Shown piece after piece: positions 33,360-44,591 of a DNA stretch of 64,000 bases. The notes below the pieces were generated by a model. The model did no database searches. It was not told where the DNA came from and was given only the letters and a program-made list of their open reading frames with translations. A program made the translations under genes and the position numbers. Origin of the DNA: Gambelia wislizenii (lineage: Eukaryota > Chordata > Lepidosauria > Squamata > Crotaphytidae); assembly GCA_030847615.1 (NCBI GenBank), contig JAUMIR010000003.1:336479756-336543755 (forward strand), read 5' to 3'. The stretch's first letter is position 1. Every line of letters starts with the position of its first letter.

Positions 33360-34865
33360 TCAAGGTTGTAGCTTCCATGCCATTAGCTCTAGAGCCTCCA
33401 CATCTGGGTGTCTGACCTTCCCATTCTGAATGGTGAGAAGGTCGGGACGGGGCGGGAGTCGGATGAACCGGTGCCCGGCCAAACGCAGGAATGTTGCAAA
33501 CCAAGGTTGTGGGGGCCACCACGGAGTGATGAGGATGGCATCCGCTCGGTCTCGACGCAGTTTGGCAATTACCCTTGTCAGCAGTGGGAACGGAGGAAAG
33601 AGGTAGAGAAGTGGACCCGTCCAATGAAAAAGGAAAGATTCGCCCCTCAATCCTGGGGCACATCGTCTGGAGCAGAACTGCTGGCACTGAGTGTTTTCCA
33701 GAGACACAGAGGTCGACTTGAGGAGATCCCCATTGATGGAACAGGTCCGAGGTTACTGACCTGTGCAGCTCCCATTCGTGGATGAAGAGGCTTGAACGGC
33801 TGAGTCTGTCTGCAAGAGTATTCTCCTCCCCAGGGAGACGGATGGATAGGAGAAAGATGTTCCAGCAGACACACCAATCCCAAATGTCCAGTGTGAGTTG
33901 GAGAAGCTGAGGGGATCTCGTTCCTCCTTGCTTGTTCAGGTAGTACATGACTGAGGTGTTGTCTGTTCCACCAGAACGGTCTTGTTCGTCACCAGGGATT
34001 CGAAGGCCTGCAGTGCCTTCTGCACGCCGAGAAGCTCTAGGACGTTGATATGGAGAGTCCGTTCTTTGGCATCCCAGGAGCCTCGGATTTTGTAGGATTC
34101 GAGGTGAGCTCCCCATCCCAACATCAAGGCGTCTGTCATTAAAGAGACATCCGGTTGAGGAGGGTCGAACGGCATTCCCTCTAGGACATTGCCTGGAACC
34201 AACCACCAGTCCAGCGACTGATGAACCGCTCGAGGCATCACGAGCAGTTTCTTTGAAGAGTCGCATAGGGGGTCGAAGACTTGCAAAAACCAGTGTTGGA
34301 GTGGATGGAATCGGAGCTTGGCGAGGTGGGTCACATAGGTAGTAGATGCCATGTGACCCAGGAGTATCTCGATTGAATGGGCAGGGAGCCTCCGGGACTG
34401 ACAGCAGGTATGGATTAGAGACCGGAGGGTGTTGAATCGGTCTCGAGGTAAATAAGCTGCGGCCGTACACGAGTCCAGTTGCGCCCCGATGAACTGGATA
34501 GCTTGAGCCGGTACGAGCTGTGACTTCTCCATGTTGACAACAAGTCCCAGGGTGCCTAAGACATCTAAGGTGAGGTCGATATCGAGTTTGAGCTGACGTT
34601 GAGAACTCGACACAATCAGCCAGTCGTCGATAAAGGGGAAGACCACCACTCCCCGTTGTCATAGAAAGGCCGCCACCACCGCCATACACTTTGTGAAGAC
34701 TCTCAGAGCGGTCGAAAGTCCAAACGGCAGGACTCTGAACTGGAACGCCTCGGTCCCGATCTGGAATGCCAGGAATCGTCTGTGGGATGGATGGATCCTG
34801 ATGTGGAAATAGCCATATTTGAGGTGTTTGAGACAGTATGAGGTGGAAAATCAAAATTTTCTGTC
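33360..34865 (-). pseudogene. DIRS copy 1 RT-RNase H, broken and internally deleted
   Basis: The best segment, 33936-34649, carries the RT catalytic box as FIDDWLIV and continues through LLGHMASTTYVTHLAKLRF into the RNase H region. The C-terminal part with RVIAKLRRDRADAILI and RPDLLTIQNGKVRHPD is in a second frame at 33360-33707. Just before FIDD a stop separates it from VLPFGLSTA. The motif A region reads LKYGYFHIRI where copy 2 has DLKDAYFHIRI, so the metal-binding Asp is lost, and about 400 bp of the RT N-terminus present in copy 2 is missing near 34860-34975. Confidence 0.78.
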
Positions 34866-34976
34866 TGGATCCTTAGATCGTTGCCATCTAGGAGGTCAGT
34901 ATCATGAAGCTGACCCTTGGCTCCTCACCAATGAGGCTGGAGAGGGAGAGGGTACGTATCGGGAATGTCGATACAA

Positions 34977-37190
34977 TTAGCCAGAGAACCCCCATCTGAA
35001 CTGCTGTCCTGATGAAGAGGTCTGCCAGTTGATGTGGCCTCTGGGACAGTACTGGGAAGATGAAGAGGTGGCCATACCATATTTTCTGGCGGTTGTCCTC
35101 ATCTTCTGGGTAAACTCCAGTTTTTCATCCGTGGAGCCGTTGAAGAGTCCGGATTCGTCAAAAGGCAGATCCTCGATAGTAGCCGAGGTCTGGGGGGTGA
35201 GGCCCAATGAATGGAGCCACACGTGTCGACGCAGAGCGATGGATCCTGCGATCGTCTTAGGGGTGCAATCAGCAACATGGCGAGCCAAATTCATCTGTTG
35301 CCCCGCCAGTAATAATGCCTCTGACTGGATTGCTTCAGCAATCTGTCGTCGTTCCTCCGGGAGATCTTGGATGAGGGGCATCATCCTTTCCCACAATACC
35401 TGCTGGTAGGCCCCCATACAGGCTGAGCAGTTGGCCACACAAAAACTCAAGCCTGCCGCAGAATAAATTTTCTTGCCCATGATATCGAGCTTTTGACCCT
35501 TTGGGTCCGGCGGGGATGATTGAGGCTGGCGTTGCTTCCTATTCTGGGAAGCCTCGACCACCACTGAATTCGGCTTTGGATGAGTTTGAAGCCAGTCGAT
35601 ATACTCGCCTGCGACTCGATACAGCCTGTCGATTTTCTTGGAAGTAGACTGGATCGAGGAGGAGTTCTCCCTGGACCCTTGCGTAAGCTTCAGAAGGGAA
35701 GGCAAAATAGGGAGAGTAGCCGTAGGAGGAGCCTTTGATTGAATCCAATGAAAGATGGGGTCCACCGGTTCAACCTTTCTCCACCACCTTGAGGTCCAGA
35801 GCATGAGACATACAGACCATCTGCTCCGAAAAAGCATGGATGACATCTGTTGGCGATGCAGAGTCTTCTTCGACTAGGTCGGGTCACGGCGATGGCAAGT
35901 AGGGCCTGTATGGATCCCACGCACCTGAACACAATGATGTCAAACCAGCAGGGGATGGACTGCGATCACCATGGAGCAGAGAGGTGGTGCATGGAGGTGG
36001 TGTTGGAGGAGTCGGAGGCAGAGGGCGTTGCTCAGGATGTGGAGATACCTGACTCTCTGCATCCTTTCTCGGAATTGCTCGAGGCTCCTCAAAATAGCAG
36101 CCAGTATACATATCCCTGAAGTCATCTCCCCAAGAAGTCAGGATCTGAGAACCCGTCAGCGACATGATTCCAGTTCGACAGATAGATCTTGCCAGATTGA
36201 AGGCTGTATAGGCAGGTATATCCGCATGGATGCCGAGTGAGAACGGTCAGGTTCAGGCCACGACCTTGGGTTCGACGACCTCAACTTCGATGTCCGAGGT
36301 TGAACGCTCAAGAAGTTATGCTCTCGAGATGACAAGGGTCAGAGATTGGGCTGTCTGTTTGGGGGACACGTCCGTGTCGGCACCGGAAGGCACATTCACT
36401 GCCACAGTCTCTACCGAACCCATAGGAGTAGGAGCCTGTCGTGGCACAGTAGTCTCCACAGTTAGCACTGGAGATGGTTGGATGAACATGGCCTCGGGTC
36501 CAGCGGAGGGTTGCGACTCAATGGTATCGACAGGCTGTGCAACTTTATCAGTAGAAGCTGCAGATGAGGCAGCCGCCAATTTCGACTTCTTAGGCACCTC
36601 TTTCGGCTTGCTCTTAGATTTGGAGCCATCATTATGCCGAGAGGTGTGTTTTTCCTTCCTTTTCTTCTTCAAGTAAGGTGCGGCCTCACCAGAGATATCA
36701 GCCCGGCTGGTAGATTCAGAAGACGCCTGGTCCCGAGAAACGGCCTTCGAGGTGGAGCGCTCTTGATCCTGTGTTGACGTCAAAAGTGTCGAGCAAGCTC
36801 GATCCCGAGCTGCCTCAGAAGCATGTTTGTGCGAAGCACACACAGCCTCCGGGTTTGAGGCTGTCGAAGGACGTCGGGACAGGCTACGGGACCGATGGCG
36901 CTTTTGGGGCTTGGTCGTCGGGAGAAGGCGAACGGCCGCATTTTTGCCGTTTGGGCGCCAAAGTAGAGGCCGGAGTTGAAGTAGGGGCCGGAATTAAGGC
37001 CTTCTCGTACAAGAAAGACTTCAGACGAGACATCCTGTGCTTACGTGCCTGAGGGGTAAAGGCCCTACAGTGCATACAGGAGCCGACATTATGGGTCTCT
37101 CCGAGACAAATTAATTAGTGGGAATGGCCATCCGCACTAGGTTAGCCTGATAGATCACACATCTCTTGAAGGCCCCTCTTCCAGACGTTT
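34977..37190 (-). pseudogene. DIRS copy 1 gag, broken
   Basis: Pieces in several frames run from about 37190 to 34977: GAFKRCVIYQAN at the N-terminus, HCRAFTPQARKHRMSRLKSF, then a Ser/Lys-rich middle, and an open C-terminal third (34977-35846) with KIDRLYRVAGEYIDWLQTHP and ACMGAYQQVLWERMMPLIQD. Copy 2 has an ATG where this copy reads ACG, and the first zinc-type Cys pair CVVC is CVIY here. These losses plus shifts show it is dead. Confidence 0.75.
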
Positions 37191-37309
37191 TACTCACAGT
37201 CACCAAATCCAAAAGAAGAAACACGGAGAATAGCCAAAAACAGTCCAGGTCAACAACGAAATTCAGAGGTAAAAAGCCAAAGCCAAGGGAGTGAAAGAAA
37301 ATCGTAGTC

Positions 37310-37327
37310 AAAAATCCAAGCCAAGTC
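37310..37327. repeat. Target-site duplication of L1 copy 2, left
   Basis: AAAAATCCAAGCCAAGTC, 18 bp, identical to 44494-44511 after the L1 A-rich end. The exact left border is ambiguous by a few A residues on the right side. Confidence 0.9.
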
Positions 37328-39154
37328 GGACTTCCGGTGGCGACGGCGTCAGAATAGGCTGGTTCTTTAGGAGCTCTGAAGAACTGACCGCAAAACCTGG
37401 GCTAAATCTTCCATTAAGTCAACTTTTGGGAGGAACGTTTTTGTCTGAGGAATCAGACAAACAGAGGAGGCGGCAAGAGACCAATTTTGCCCCAAGTTCT
37501 GTGGGTTAAGGAGGTTAACTCTACTCACAGGAAAGACTTGGGGAGGTCGGCGCCATAACCCGCCCAGGTGGAGCTACCTTTGTTTAGGTATAAGCGACGC
37601 CACCACTTTTTAGAATTTAGAATATGAGAATATAATTTGGTTTAAGCAAGTTTCCTTTTTTGCCATATAAAACGCCCTGCTTAAATTCTGTTGTTCCATG
37701 TAGTGGCAAAAGTAACCAAACGAGTGAGTTTGGAAAGAGAAACTTAAGGTACGACCTTAAGAACTGAAGGCGGAGTGGAGACACGGAAGCTGGAGAGAAG
37801 GCAGACAAATTCGATAGTGAAGAGAAAGGAAATTCGAAAGTATTTGGAGTTTGGAAAAGAGACTAAAATACAGTGCAGAAAAGTGGAAAGTGGAGAACTC
37901 AACGGAAAGTAGAATTAATTGAGGATGGACTACTAAAAGAGAAAGAACAAGATCAGCGGGGAAGAAGGTGAGAGAAAGGTGAGAGAAGGACGGAGGGGGA
38001 GAGTCGGAAAACGAAAGTAACAACAGAGAGTTAGCGTCGGAGAACTAAGAAGAGGAGAGAGAGTAATAGAGGGTGCAATAATTGTGAAGCGAAACAGAGC
38101 AAACACACCTCATTTCTCTACATTACCCCCGAATCTTCTTCTCTACCGTGGGCAGTAACAGCATAATAAGTAAGGGACAAGTGAACGCGGAGGGAAATTA
38201 ACATCATAGAACAAGCGAAGGAGCGGGGAAAGCGAAAGAAAGGGGGAAGATAGAGAAGGAGGAGTGTGAAAGCTTTAGAAGACTGAAGATCTGATACTTT
38301 ATGTTTACTGAGAGTGGACGTTTACAAGAAATTGATAAAAAAATTTACGGTAACCTTATGTTTGTTGAAAATACTAAGGGGTAAAAGTTAAGATTACTTA
38401 GAGTTAAAATTGGTCGGGAGATACATGGCATTATATTATAAAAAGCTGATACCATATGATTGTTTATCTTACTGTTAGCGGTATCTGGTTATGAAAGAGA
38501 TATGAAATGAATAGCTAGAAAGGTTTTGAATCAATAGGATTAATTGAATATATAGATTATCTTGAGGAATTTATTGTGAATTGTCTTTGAATTATTTTTT
38601 GAATTTAAGCGCAAATTTAATTTAGGATTGGCGTTGATGAAAGTTATGAAATAAGTTGAATGGTGTAAAATCTTTAATCTGAGGAAGTCATCTGGTATGA
38701 AACTTGAATGAAATTTGGATCATTTTGGAATTAACTGATGAATTAATCTGGAACGTGGTTTGATGAGAAATCTGAGTTAAGTGGAAAGAAATTATACAAA
38801 TTATACAAATGATTATTATAAATAGTAATTAAAGAGAAAAATAACACGTGGGGGGAATTAACCAATTTTTGGAATTTATAAGTATAACATTGTATAATTG
38901 TTAAATTTGATAACGATAACTGTGTGTAAAAGAGGATAGGGTATAAGCAAATATTGGGGATATATATTTATGAAATTGATAAGACATTGTATGATTCGGT
39001 TAATTAAATCAATTGTATTTGAGAATAACAGGCAGAAAATTTATAAAGGAACCTTCGAAAGAATATAAGTTTGGAGGACATAAGGGGAAGTAGGAAGAAA
39101 CTGAATATAGATAGAAGGGAATTTAGATGGTCTGTTAGACAAAAAGGAAGAAGA
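37328..39154 (+). promoter_or_regulatory. 5' UTR of L1 copy 2 (presumed internal promoter)
   Basis: 1.8 kb between the L1 5' end and the ORF1 ATG. The first few hundred bases are moderately GC-rich, the rest purine-rich and then AT-rich. L1 elements are transcribed from an internal promoter in this region; no specific factor site was identified. Apart from its first 14 bp or so it shows little obvious similarity to the 5' UTR of copy 1. Confidence 0.6.
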
Positions 39155-40414
39155 ATGCCAATTTCAAAAAGAGTGATGGCCCAGACAAGATCACAAACCC
39201 GAGAGGTTAGAAGGTCCTCGATAGAACTTCAAACCAGAGTGGGAGATACAAATACACTGCTATTGCAAGAATTTAAAAAATTAAGATTAGATTTGAAATC
39301 AGAAATGAAAGAATTGAAGGGAGAAATAAAAACAGATTTACAGAAACAATTAGAAAAGTTTGGAACGCAGCTAGAGACGGTTATGAATGACGTAAATAAA
39401 ATTAGCAAAGACATACAAGAATTACAAGTAAAGATGGACAATCTAGAAGATAGAACTAAAATATTAGAAAATAAAAGTAGACAGGAAGATACTCAAAAAA
39501 TATTACAAGAAAGCTATAAAAGAACAAAATGTATTAAAATCAGAGGTCTACCAGAAATAAATAATGAAGACTTGGAAATGAGGGTAATTCCAGCGCTAGC
39601 GGAGTTTATAAATTGGGACCAGGAGCAGTTTGATGTTGAGGTGGATAAACTGTTTCGAATAAACTCCTGGATAGCGAAAAAGAACAATTTCCCACGGGAT
39701 GTAATAGTATATTTAGTACGGGAAAGAGTCAAGGACATCATAATTCAGCAAAGTATCAGAAAAATTTTGGTAATAGAAGGTCAAGAAGTCAAAATATACA
39801 AGGATATACCTACGCAAGTGCTAAAGAAGAGAAAGGAATATAGTTTTTTAACAAAAGTTTTGAGAGAAAGACAAATAGGATATAAATGGAACAAAATAGA
39901 AGGGTTATCGGTTACTTATCAAATGAGAACATATTTGATAAACACGATAAGTAAAGCAAAGTGTCTATTGGAAAAGATACAAAAAGGTGTTGAGAATGGT
40001 AGTAAAAGAAAGAAAGGAGAGAAGGAAAGAGTGGATAAAATAAGGTTAGAAGGGAGAAAAGAAGATATAGACCAAGATAAGGAAGAAGAAGTAATAAATT
40101 GGAGAGAAGAAGAAGAGAAAATACGTAGGAGAGACGAACCAAAAGAGCGGAGAGCTAAGGGCTTAAAGAAGATAACAGATACAGTACATCCAAAGGATAC
40201 TCCTGAAGAGGAAAGAAGAGTAAGTACGGTGGACCAAGAAATCTTGAGAGGGAAGGAAGGAGAGGAAGGAGAAGGAGAGATAGAATCAGGGGAAGAAGAT
40301 TTGGACGAATTTGAAACTGAAGAAGAAGAGATACAAGGCGCAGTGGGGGGACTAGGAATAGGAGAAGAAGAAGAGGAGGAAGAAGAGGAAGAAGAGGAGA
40401 AACAAATAGATTAG
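39155..40414 (+). CDS. L1 ORF1 protein (RNA-binding chaperone), copy 2
   Basis: The protein coats L1 RNA and acts as a nucleic-acid chaperone in the retrotransposition particle. From ATG 39155 it has 419 residues. An in-frame TTG at 39071 would extend it, but copy 1's ATG aligns with 39155. Order: basic N-terminus; coiled coil with EFKKLRLDLKSEMKELKGEI and onward to about residue 125; RRM-like domain with KCIKIRGLPEINNEDLEMRV and EVDKLFRINSW; C-terminal domain with KDIPTQVLKKRKEYSFL; then a long charged tail ending in a run of Glu. The coiled coil, RRM and CTD are standard for Transposase_22; the extended acidic tail of about 140 residues is not found in mammalian ORF1p as I know it. Confidence 0.9.
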   Translation: MPISKRVMAQTRSQTREVRRSSIELQTRVGDTNTLLLQEFKKLRLDLKSEMKELKGEIKTDLQKQLEKFGTQLETVMNDVNKISKDIQELQVKMDNLEDRTKILENKSRQEDTQKILQESYKRTKCIKIRGLPEINNEDLEMRVIPALAEFINWDQEQFDVEVDKLFRINSWIAKKNNFPRDVIVYLVRERVKDIIIQQSIRKILVIEGQEVKIYKDIPTQVLKKRKEYSFLTKVLRERQIGYKWNKIEGLSVTYQMRTYLINTISKAKCLLEKIQKGVENGSKRKKGEKERVDKIRLEGRKEDIDQDKEEEVINWREEEEKIRRRDEPKERRAKGLKKITDTVHPKDTPEEERRVSTVDQEILRGKEGEEGEGEIESGEEDLDEFETEEEEIQGAVGGLGIGEEEEEEEEEEEEKQID

Positions 40415-40453
40415 AAAGAATTAACTTAAGAAATCAAATAAAATTAAATAAAA

Positions 40454-43400
40454 ATGGAAGGGAAAATTATAAACTGGAATGTTAATGGGCTAAATAGCCC
40501 AAATAAAAGAAGATTGGTCCTACATTATTTGATAAAACAAAAGCCAGAGATTGTGTGTTTACAAGAGACGCACATTAGAGATCAAGATAAGAGACTGCTT
40601 GAAAATAAAGCTCTGGGAGAGTTATATATGACAAAGTATAATAGAAAGAAACGAGGGGTGGCAATATATGTGAACAAAAGATATGAATCAAGAGAAATAA
40701 TAAATGATGTGAATGGTTATTTTGTAGGGGTGGAAATAAATATGCAAAGCAAGAAGATCTTGATGTTAGGGGTATATGGTCCACAAAATAACAAGGGAAA
40801 GTTTTATAAAAATCTTAGCAAGGAACTTATGAAATATGACTATGATAATCTGATCCTTGCTGGGGATTGGAATGGGGTCTTTGACTTAACATTAGATAGA
40901 TCAGCAGGGAAAAAGGGAGGACAAGGGAAATTACCAAAGGAAGTCAACGAAATGATGGAGTTATTATCCTTAAAGGACTGTTGGAGAATACTACATGGAC
41001 AGGAACGAGATTATACATTCTACTTAGATAGATTTAAAACATGGTCCAGACTAGATATATTTTTGATCTCCACCGCGATGTTGAAAAATGTAAGAAAAGT
41101 AGAAATTCAACCAAAATTGATCTCTGACCACTCCCCAGTGATTTTAGAATTGGGACTTAGAAAAAAGCAATATAACTGGAGACTTCAAGATTTCCTGCTG
41201 AAAAAAGAAGAAACAGTGGAAGGCTTAAAAATAGCTATAAAACAATTTTTTGTGGAGAATTTAGATAAGGACATAAAGATAGAAACTGTGTGGGACGCAG
41301 GAAAAGCTGTTATAAGAGGGCAACTTATGAAATTGGAACATGAATATAAAAAAAATAAGCAAAAAAAAGAAAAAGAACTTAAAGAAGAAATTCAAAAGAA
41401 GGAAGAAGCATTGAAGAGAACACCTACGGATGAGAAAATAAGAAAGGAATTAAAAATTCTGAAGAAGCAAATAGAAAGTTATATGACAATAGAAATTATG
41501 AATAGAATGAAATATGCCCATCAAAAATATTTCGAACAGTCAAACAGACCGGGCAAATGGTTATCTTATAAACTTAAGAAGGAGAAAGAGAAGAAGTTAA
41601 TAATAGAAATACGGGACGAACAAAGAAGGTATACTAAACAGAAAGATATAGTTAAAATATTTGAACAATATTACGCTAAATTATATAAAAAACATGGAAA
41701 TATAAAAGATCTGGAGATTAAGATGAAGGAATATTTGGGAAAAGAAAAAATACCGGAAATATCAGAAGAACAAAAAAATGATTTGAATAAACAAATTTCA
41801 AAACTGGAAATTAGGGAAGCAATAAGGAAAATGAAGACGGGTAAGGCTCCTGGCCCAGATGGCTTCTCTGTACTTTACTACAAAGTATTTGAAGAGGAAT
41901 TGTTGGATCCATTATGTAGATTATTAAATAATATAAATAGAGGTAAATGCCCAGACACTTGGGGCAAGGCAGATATATCATTAATACCGAAAGAAGGGAA
42001 AGACCTAACATTACCTGGAAGTTATAGGCCAATATCACTTTTGAATATAGATTATAAAATCTTTGCGAATATATTGGCGGAAAGACTTAAAAAAATTCTA
42101 TATAATTGGATACATGAGGACCAGAGCGGTTTTCTTCCTGGCAGACAAGCAAAAGATAATATAAGAGTACTCCTAGATCTGATAGAATTTTATGAAAAAC
42201 ATAACGAGAAAAAGTTATTATTGATCTTTGCGGATGCTGAAAAAGCATTTGATAATGTTAATTGGGAGTTTATGTTGGAAGTTCTAAACAGAATGGATAT
42301 GGGAAAAAACTTCTGTGACTGGATAAGTAAGATCTATAGAAATCAAGAAGCTCAAGTAATAATTAATGGTGAAAAGACCAAACCATTTAAAATTGAGAAA
42401 GGAACGCGCCAGGGCTGCCCGTTATCCCCCTTATTATTTATTACCATCATAGAAGTTCTAAATAGGAAATTAAGAATGGATCAACAAATAAAGGGGTGGA
42501 AGTGGAAAGGAAAGGAGTACAAATATAAGGCGTATGCAGATGACTTGGTCTTTATATTAGACAACCCAGAAGAAAGTATAAGGGGATTGCTGGAGGTGAT
42601 TGAAGAATATGGAGAACTGGCAGGTCTAAAAATAAATAGGGACAAAACGATGATGCTAACAAAGAACTCAAGAAAACAAGAAGAACAAGAACTTGAAAAA
42701 ATAACTGGTTTTAAGATTGAGAGGAAAATTAAATATTTAGGCATTAATATCACAAGTAAGAATTCAGATCTGTTTGAGAATAACTATGGGAAAATATGGA
42801 GTGAGATTAAGAAAGATCTTAAGAAATGGGAAGAGCTAGATATATCGTTATTGGGAAGAATATCATCAATCAAAATGAATGTGTTACCTAAGATGTTATA
42901 TTTATTCCAAAATTTACCAATTGTAAGGAACGACAAAGTGATGGAGGTGTGGAAAAAAGATATATCAAAGTTTATTTGGAAAGGCAAAAAGCCGAGAATA
43001 AAATGGAACACACTGACAGAACTAAGAGAAAGAGGAGGTTTAACATTGCCAGATTTACAATTATATTACCACGCGAGCGTATTGACATGGCTGTTAGAAT
43101 GGATTAAACTAAGTAACTCCAGACTGTTAACTCTAGAAGGGTTTAACACAAGGTTTGGGTGGCATGCCTACTTATGGCATAACAAGACAACAGTGCATAG
43201 CGAATTTAAACATCACTACATCAGAGCAGCAATGTTAAGGACTTGGGTAAAATTTAAAAGGAAATTATATACGAAAATGCCCTTATGGTTGTCGAACCAC
43301 GAAGCATTTTACAGAAGAGAGGATATATATAAGGGAACTTGGCTGACTTATAGAGATTTATTGAAAATGGAAGGAAATGTATATAAAATGAAAACCCAGG

Positions 43401-44221
43401 CAGAATTAAAAGCAGATAATAAGGAATGCCATTGGTTATTATATAAGCAACTTCTTGAGAAATTTAAGATGGATCAAAGACTTGTGGGGATAGAGACAGA
43501 AGTAACACAATTTGATGAAATTATTCATGGAAATAATATAAAGAGTTTATCAAAAATATATAAGTTATTAATGAAATCAAAACAAGAAAAAGAAAATACA
43601 AAACATTATAGGGAAAAATGGGCACAAGACCTTGGTTATGAGATACCATTGGAATATTGGGAAGGCCTATGGGGTAAAGGTCTAACCTTCACAAGAAGCT
43701 ACAATATAAGGGAAAACATGTACAAGATGTGGATGAGATGGTACCTAACCCCAGTAAATTTAGCAAAAGTATATAAAAATATGACAAATCAGTGTTGGAA
43801 ATGTCAGAAAGCCATAGGTACGTATTTCCACCTATGGTGGAGATGTAATAAAGCAGTCAAATTCTGGGGAAGAATCCATAAAACAGTACAAAAAATATTT
43901 GATACAAAATTTCCATTAGACCCAGAGATTTATCTGCTTAATCTGTTTAATAAGATAGATAACCAACTACGAAGGAAGTATTGGAAGGTTCTATCATATA
44001 TAATGGTAGCAGCAAGAATAACTTATGCTAAATATTGGAAAACTCAAGAGACCCCAAAGATGGAAGAATGGTTAGAGAAACTCCATGACATGTTCGAAAT
44101 GGATAGACTTACGATTTTGTTAGATGAGAAGAAAACCCAAAAGGGTTTGGAGGAATGGGAGATTTTAAAACCCATCTGGAAAGAAAGATGGGGGATAAAA
44201 TGGGATATAAGAGAAAATTGA
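40454..44221 (+). CDS. L1 ORF2 protein (APE endonuclease-reverse transcriptase), copy 2
   Basis: An uninterrupted 1255-residue frame from ATG 40454. It nicks target DNA and primes reverse transcription there. The endonuclease (about 1-235) shows NWNVNGLNSPNKRR at the start, Glu38 in CLQETH, LAGDWN and ISDHSPV (Asp225-His226). The RT has KAPGPDGF, the Asp594 motif FADAEKAFDNV, RQGCPLSPLLF and YADD at 694-697. The C-terminal cysteine motif begins at Cys1114: CWKC, then GTYFHLWWRC. Length matches vertebrate L1 ORF2p. All key residues are present. It follows ORF1 after 39 bp, so translation from the same RNA by reinitiation or a similar process is expected. Confidence 0.95.
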   Translation: MEGKIINWNVNGLNSPNKRRLVLHYLIKQKPEIVCLQETHIRDQDKRLLENKALGELYMTKYNRKKRGVAIYVNKRYESREIINDVNGYFVGVEINMQSKKILMLGVYGPQNNKGKFYKNLSKELMKYDYDNLILAGDWNGVFDLTLDRSAGKKGGQGKLPKEVNEMMELLSLKDCWRILHGQERDYTFYLDRFKTWSRLDIFLISTAMLKNVRKVEIQPKLISDHSPVILELGLRKKQYNWRLQDFLLKKEETVEGLKIAIKQFFVENLDKDIKIETVWDAGKAVIRGQLMKLEHEYKKNKQKKEKELKEEIQKKEEALKRTPTDEKIRKELKILKKQIESYMTIEIMNRMKYAHQKYFEQSNRPGKWLSYKLKKEKEKKLIIEIRDEQRRYTKQKDIVKIFEQYYAKLYKKHGNIKDLEIKMKEYLGKEKIPEISEEQKNDLNKQISKLEIREAIRKMKTGKAPGPDGFSVLYYKVFEEELLDPLCRLLNNINRGKCPDTWGKADISLIPKEGKDLTLPGSYRPISLLNIDYKIFANILAERLKKILYNWIHEDQSGFLPGRQAKDNIRVLLDLIEFYEKHNEKKLLLIFADAEKAFDNVNWEFMLEVLNRMDMGKNFCDWISKIYRNQEAQVIINGEKTKPFKIEKGTRQGCPLSPLLFITIIEVLNRKLRMDQQIKGWKWKGKEYKYKAYADDLVFILDNPEESIRGLLEVIEEYGELAGLKINRDKTMMLTKNSRKQEEQELEKITGFKIERKIKYLGINITSKNSDLFENNYGKIWSEIKKDLKKWEELDISLLGRISSIKMNVLPKMLYLFQNLPIVRNDKVMEVWKKDISKFIWKGKKPRIKWNTLTELRERGGLTLPDLQLYYHASVLTWLLEWIKLSNSRLLTLEGFNTRFGWHAYLWHNKTTVHSEFKHHYIRAAMLRTWVKFKRKLYTKMPLWLSNHEAFYRREDIYKGTWLTYRDLLKMEGNVYKMKTQAELKADNKECHWLLYKQLLEKFKMDQRLVGIETEVTQFDEIIHGNNIKSLSKIYKLLMKSKQEKENTKHYREKWAQDLGYEIPLEYWEGLWGKGLTFTRSYNIRENMYKMWMRWYLTPVNLAKVYKNMTNQCWKCQKAIGTYFHLWWRCNKAVKFWGRIHKTVQKIFDTKFPLDPEIYLLNLFNKIDNQLRRKYWKVLSYIMVAARITYAKYWKTQETPKMEEWLEKLHDMFEMDRLTILLDEKKTQKGLEEWEILKPIWKERWGIKWDIREN

Positions 44222-44493
44222 AAAGGAAAAAGGAAAATTTAGAGGTAATAAGAAGGAAAACAGAGACAGGAGAGAGGAAAGAGAGAAGGGGGAAAACTAT
44301 GCACAAGTTAAACAATATGGTTAAGAAGGAAATAAGGAAGTAGAGTGTGGAGTGGGTAACATAGATATCTTATGGTAAAATATAAGCAGGTTGTGTTGTG
44401 TAGAACCTGCATAGAATTTGTGTTAATAATTAACTGTGTGAATGTATGAATGCTTTTTAGTTGTTTGAAAATATGAATAAAAATTATGAAAAA

Positions 44494-44511
44494 AAAAATC
44501 CAAGCCAAGTC
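44494..44511. repeat. Target-site duplication of L1 copy 2, right
   Basis: AAAAATCCAAGCCAAGTC, identical to 37310-37327. The DIRS leader resumes directly after it. Confidence 0.9.
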
Positions 44512-44591
44512 AAATCCAAGTCAAATCGAAAGTGAAAGAGAGAAAAACTAGCGAACGAAGGTTCCTTCAAGCTGCTAACGCAGCGGAAAGA

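Larger units (their letters stand above)
37328..44493 (+). mobile_element. L1 LINE copy 2, full length, both ORFs open
   Basis: A 7166-bp L1 inserted in the leader of DIRS copy 1 with an 18-bp perfect target-site duplication. Layout: 5' UTR of about 1.8 kb, ORF1 39155-40414, a 39-bp spacer, ORF2 40454-44221, a 3' UTR of about 270 bp with AATAAAAATTATG and a short A-run. The 5' end begins GGACTTCCGGTGGCGACGG, close to the start of copy 1, so it is not 5'-truncated. No inactivating mutation is visible in either ORF. It is oriented antisense to the host gene. Whether it is expressed cannot be told from sequence. Confidence 0.93.

Noticed and set aside
33223..34854. 543-codon minus-strand frame
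   Set aside because: It overlaps the DIRS copy 1 pol region in the wrong frame; the RT and RNase H motifs are in the neighbouring frames.
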